A stretch of DNA of 64,000 nucleotides from Hygrocybe punicea (Eukaryota > Basidiomycota > Agaricomycetes > Agaricales > Hygrophoraceae): NCBI GenBank assembly GCA_963556145.1, contig OY744463.1, positions 7,502,001 through 7,566,000 of the forward strand, written 5' to 3'. The notes beneath the pieces were generated by a model. The model was not told the origin of the DNA. It was given only the letters and a program-made list of their open reading frames with translations, and made no database searches. Both the position numbers and the translations under genes were made by a program. Positions 57,001 through 63,000 of the stretch are shown here, piece after piece. The first letter of the stretch is position 1. Each line of letters begins with the position of its first letter.

Positions 57001-60000
57001 AAATACAGCTGAGCCACTCGTGGACCGAGGAATTGCACGGAATTGTTTGGAATTGGTTGGAATTTGCACGGAATTGTCTTTTGAGCTCACAGGACACATC
57101 ACAAATACAGCTGAGCCACTCGGAGAGCGAGGAATTGCATGGAATTGTTTGGAATTGGTTGGAATTTGCACGGAATTGTCTTTTGAGCTTGCTGCAGTCG
57201 ACACAAATACAGCTGAGCCACTCGTGGACCGAGGAATTGCATGGAATTGTTTGGAATTGGTTGGAATTTGCACGGAATTGTCTTTTGAGCTTGCTGCAGT
57301 CGACACAAATACAGCTGAGCCACTCGTGGACCGAGGAATTGCACGGAATTGTTTGGAATTGGTTGGAATTTGCACGGAATTGACTTTTGAGCTCACAGGA
57401 CACATCACAAATACAGCTGAGCCACTCGGAGAGCGAGGAATTGCATGGAATTGTTTGGAATTGGTTGGAATTTGCACGGAATTGTCTTTTGAGCTTGCTG
57501 CAGTCGACACAAATACAGCTGAGCCACTCGTGGACCGAGGAATTGCACGGAATTGTTTGGAATTGGTTGGAATTTGCACGGAATTGACTTTTGAGCTCAC
57601 AGGACACATCACAAATACAGCTGAGCCACTCGGAGAGCGAGGAATTGCATGGAATTCTTTGGAATTGGTTGGAATTTGCACGGAATTGTCTTTTGAGCTT
57701 GCTGCAGTCGACACAAATACAGCTGAGCCACTCGTGGACCGAGGAATTGCACGGAATTGTTTGGAATTGGTTGGAATTTGCACGGAATTGTCTTTTGAGC
57801 TCACAGGACACATCACAAATACAGCTGAGCCACTCGGAGAGCGAGGAATTGCATGGAATTCTTTGGAATTGGTTGGAATTTGCACGGAATTGTCTTTTGA
57901 GCTTGCTGCAGTCGACACAAATACAGCTGAGCCACTCGTGGACCGAGGAATTGCACGGAATTGTTTGGAATTGGTTGGAATTTGCACGGAATTGTCTTTT
58001 GAGCTCACAGGACACATCACAAATACAGCTGAGCCACTCGTGGACCGAGGAATTGCACGGAATTGTTTGGAATTGGTTGGAATTTGCACGGAATTGTCTT
58101 TTGAGCTCACAGGACACATCACAAATACAGCTGAGCCACTCGGAGAGCGAGGAATTGCATGGAATTCTTTGGAATTGGTTGGAATTTGCACGGAATTGTC
58201 TTTTGAGCTTGCTGCAGTCGACACAAATACAGCTGAGCCACTCGTGGACCGAGGAATTGCACGGAATTGTTTGGAATTGGTTGGAATTTGCACGGAATTG
58301 ACTTTTGAGCTCACAGGACACATCACAAATACAGCTGAGCCACTCGGAGAGCGAGGAATTGCATGGAATTCTTTGGAATTGGTTGGAATTTGCACGGAAT
58401 TGTCTTTTGAGCTTGCTGCAGTCGACACAAATACAGCTGAGCCACTCGTGGACCGAGGAATTGCACGGAATTGTTTGGAATTGGTTGGAATTTGCACGGA
58501 ATTGTCTTTTGAGCTCACAGGACACATCACAAATACAGCTGAGCCACTCGGAGAGCGAGGAATTGCATGGAATTCTTTGGAATTGGTTGGAATTTGCACG
58601 GAATTGTCTTTTGAGCTTGCTGCAGTCGACACAAATACAGCTGAGCCACTCGTGGACCGAGGAATTGCACGGAATTGTTTGGAATTGGTTGGAATTTGCA
58701 CGGAATTGTCTTTTGAGCTCACAGGACACATCACAAATACAGCTGAGCCACTCGGAGAGCGAGGAATTGCATGGAATTCTTTGGAATTGGTTGGAATTTG
58801 CACGGAATTGTCTTTTGAGCTTGCTGCAGTCGACACAAATACAGCTGAGCCACTCGTGGACCGAGGAATTGCATGGAATTGTTTGGAATTGGTTGGAATT
58901 TGCACGGAATTGTCTTTTGAGCTCACAGGACACATCACAAATACAGCTGAGCCACTCGGAGAGCGAGGAATTGCATGGAATTCTTTGGAATTGGTTGGAA
59001 TTTGCACGGAATTGTCTTTGGAGCTTGCTGCAGTCGACACAAATACAGCTGAGCCACTCGTGGACCGAGGAATTGCATGGAATTGTTTGGAATTGGTTGG
59101 AATTTGCACGGAATTGTCTTTTGAGCTTGCTGCAGTCGACACAAATACAGCTGAGCCACTCGTGGACCGAGGAATTGCATGGAATTGTTTGGAATTGGTT
59201 GGAATTTGCACGGAATTGTCTTTTGAGCTTGCTGCAGTCGACACAAATACAGCTGAGCCACTCGTGGACCGAGGAATTGCATGGAATTGTTTGGAATTGG
59301 TTGGAATTTGCACGGAATTGTCTTTTGAGCTTGCTGCAGTCGACACAAATACAGCTGAGCCACTCGTGGACCGAGGAATTGCATGGAATTGTTTGGAATT
59401 GGTTGGAATTTGCACGGAATTGTCTTTTGAGCTTGCTGCAGTCGACACAAATACAGCTGAGCCACTCGTGGACCGAGGAATTGCATGGAATTGTTTGGAA
59501 TTGGTTGGAATTTGCACGGAATTGTCTTTTGAGCTTGCTGCAGTCGACACAAATACAGCTGAGCCACTCGTGGACCGAGGAATTGCACGGAATTGTTTGG
59601 AATTGGTTGGAATTTGCACGGAATTGACTTTTGAGCTCACAGGACACATCACAAATACAGCTGAGCCACTCGGAGAGCGAGGAATTGCATGGAATTCTTT
59701 GGAATTGGTTGGAATTTGCACGGAATTGTCTTTTGAGCTTGCTGCAGTCGACACAAATACAGCTGAGCCACTCGTGGACCGAGGAATTGCACGGAATTGT
59801 TTGGAATTGGTTGGAATTTGCACGGAATTGTCTTTGGAGCTTGCTGCAGTCGACACAAATACAGCTGAGCCACTCGTGGACCGAGGAATTGCATGGAATT
59901 GTTTGGAATTGGTTGGAATTTGCACGGAATTGTCTTTTGAGCTTGCTGCAGTCGACACAAATACAGCTGAGCCACTCGTGGACCGAGGAATTGCATGGAA

Positions 60001-63000
60001 TTGTTTGGAATTGGTTGGAATTTGCACGGAATTGTCTTTTGAGCTTGCTGCAGTCGACACAAATACAGCTGAGCCACTCGTGGACCGAGGAATTGCACGG
60101 AATTGTTTGGAATTGGTTGGAATTTGCACGGAATTGACTTTTGAGCTCACAGGACACATCACAAATACAGCTGAGCCACTCGGAGAGCGAGGAATTGCAT
60201 GGAATTCTTTGGAATTGGTTGGAATTTGCACGGAATTGTCTTTTGAGCTTGCTGCAGTCGACACAAATACAGCTGAGCCACTCGTGGACCGAGGAATTGC
60301 ACGGAATTGTTTGGAATTGGTTGGAATTTGCACGGAATTGTCTTTGGAGCTTGCTGCAGTCGACACAAATACAGCTGAGCCACTCGTGGACCGAGGAATT
60401 GCATGGAATTGTTTGGAATTGGTTGGAATTTGCACGGAATTGTCTTTTGAGCTTGCTGCAGTCGACACAAATACAGCTGAGCCACTCGTGGACCGAGGAA
60501 TTGCATGGAATTGTTTGGAATTGGTTGGAATTTGCACGGAATTGTCTTTTGAGCTTGCTGCAGTCGACACAAATACAGCTGAGCCACTCGTGGACCGAGG
60601 AATTGCATGGAATTGTTTGGAATTGGTTGGAATTTGCACGGAATTGTCTTTTGAGCTTGCTGCAGTCGACACAAATACAGCTGAGCCACTCGTGGACCGA
60701 GGAATTGCACGGAATTGTTTGGAATTGGTTGGAATTTGCACGGAATTGTCTTTTGAGCTCACAGGACACATCACAAATACAGCTGAGCCACTCGGAGAGC
60801 GAGGAATTGCATGGAATTCTTTGGAATTGGTTGGAATTTGCACGGAATTGTCTTTGGAGCTTGCTGCAGTCGACACAAATACAGCTGAGCCACTCGTGGA
60901 CCGAGGAATTGCATGGAATTGTTTGGAATTGGTTGGAATTTGCACGGAATTGTCTTTTGAGCTTGCTGCAGTCGACACAAATACAGCTGAGCCACTCGTG
61001 GACCGAGGAATTGCATGGAATTGTTTGGAATTGGTTGGAATTTGCACGGAATTGTCTTTTGAGCTTGCTGCAGTCGACACAAATACAGCTGAGCCACTCG
61101 TGGACCGAGGAATTGCATGGAATTGTTTGGAATTGGTTGGAATTTGCACGGAATTGTCTTTTGAGCTTGCTGCAGTCGACACAAATACAGCTGAGCCACT
61201 CGTGGACCGAGGAATTGCATGGAATTGTTTGGAATTGGTTGGAATTTGCACGGAATTGTCTTTTGAGCTTGCTGCAGTCGACACAAATACAGCTGAGCCA
61301 CTCGTGGACCGAGGAATTGCACGGAATTGTTTGGAATTGGTTGGAATTTGCACGGAATTGACTTTTGAGCTCACAGGACACATCACAAATACAGCTGAGC
61401 CACTCGGAGAGCGAGGAATTGCATGGAATTCTTTGGAATTGGTTGGAATTTGCACGGAATTGTCTTTTGAGCTTGCTGCAGTCGACACAAATACAGCTGA
61501 GCCACTCGTGGACCGAGGAATTGCACGGAATTGTTTGGAATTGGTTGGAATTTGCACGGAATTGTCTTTTGAGCTCACAGGACACATCACAAATACAGCT
61601 GAGCCACTCGGAGAGCGAGGAATTGCATGGAATTCTTTGGAATTGGTTGGAATTTGCACGGAATTGTCTTTTGAGCTTGCTGCAGTCGACACAAATACAG
61701 CTGAGCCACTCGTGGACCGAGGAATTGCACGGAATTGTTTGGAATTGGTTGGAATTTGCACGGAATTGTCTTTTGAGCTTGCTGCAGTCGACACAAATAC
61801 AGCTGAGCCACTCGTGGACCGAGGAATTGCACGGAATTGTTTGGAATTGGTTGGAATTTGCACGGAATTGTCTTTTGAGCTCACAGGACACATCACAAAT
61901 ACAGCTGAGCCACTCGGAGAGCGAGGAATTGCATGGAATTCTTTGGAATTGGTTGGAATTTGCACGGAATTGTCTTTTGAGCTTGCTGCAGTCGACACAA
62001 ATACAGCTGAGCCACTCGTGGACCGAGGAATTGCACGGAATTGTTTGGAATTGGTTGGAATTTGCACGGAATTGTCTTTTGAGCTTGCTGCAGTCGACAC
62101 AAATACAGCTGAGCCACTCGTGGACCGAGGAATTGCACGGAATTGTTTGGAATTGGTTGGAATTTGCACGGAATTGTCTTTTGAGCTTGCTGCAGTCGAC
62201 ACAAATACAGCTGAGCCACTCGTGGACCGAGGAATTGCACGGAATTGTTTGGAATTGGTTGGAATTTGCACGGAATTGTCTTTTGAGCTCACAGGACACA
62301 TCACAAATACAGCTGAGCCACTCGGAGAGCGAGGAATTGCATGGAATTCTTTGGAATTGGTTGGAATTTGCACGGAATTGTCTTTTGAGCTTGCTGCAGT
62401 CGACACAAATACAGCTGAGCCACTCGTGGACCGAGGAATTGCACGGAATTGTTTGGAATTGGTTGGAATTTGCACGGAATTGTCTTTTGAGCTCACAGGA
62501 CACATCACAAATACAGCTGAGCCACTCGGAGAGCGAGGAATTGCATGGAATTCTTTGGAATTGGTTGGAATTTGCACGGAATTGTCTTTTGAGCTTGCTG
62601 CAGTCGACACAAATACAGCTGAGCCACTCGTGGACCGAGGAATTGCACGGAATTGTTTGGAATTGGTTGGAATTTGCACGGAATTGTCTTTTGAGCTCAC
62701 AGGACACATCACAAATACAGCTGAGCCACTCGGAGAGCGAGGAATTGCATGGAATTGTTTGGAATTGGTTGGAATTTGCACGGAATTGTCTTTTGAGCTT
62801 GCTGCAGTCGACACAAATACAGCTGAGCCACTCGTGGACCGAGGAATTGCACGGAATTGTTTGGAATTGGTTGGAATTTGCACGGAATTGTCTTTTGAGC
62901 TCACAGGACACATCACAAATACAGCTGAGCCACTCGGAGAGCGAGGAATTGCATGGAATTCTTTGGAATTGGTTGGAATTTGCACGGAATTGTCTTTTGA

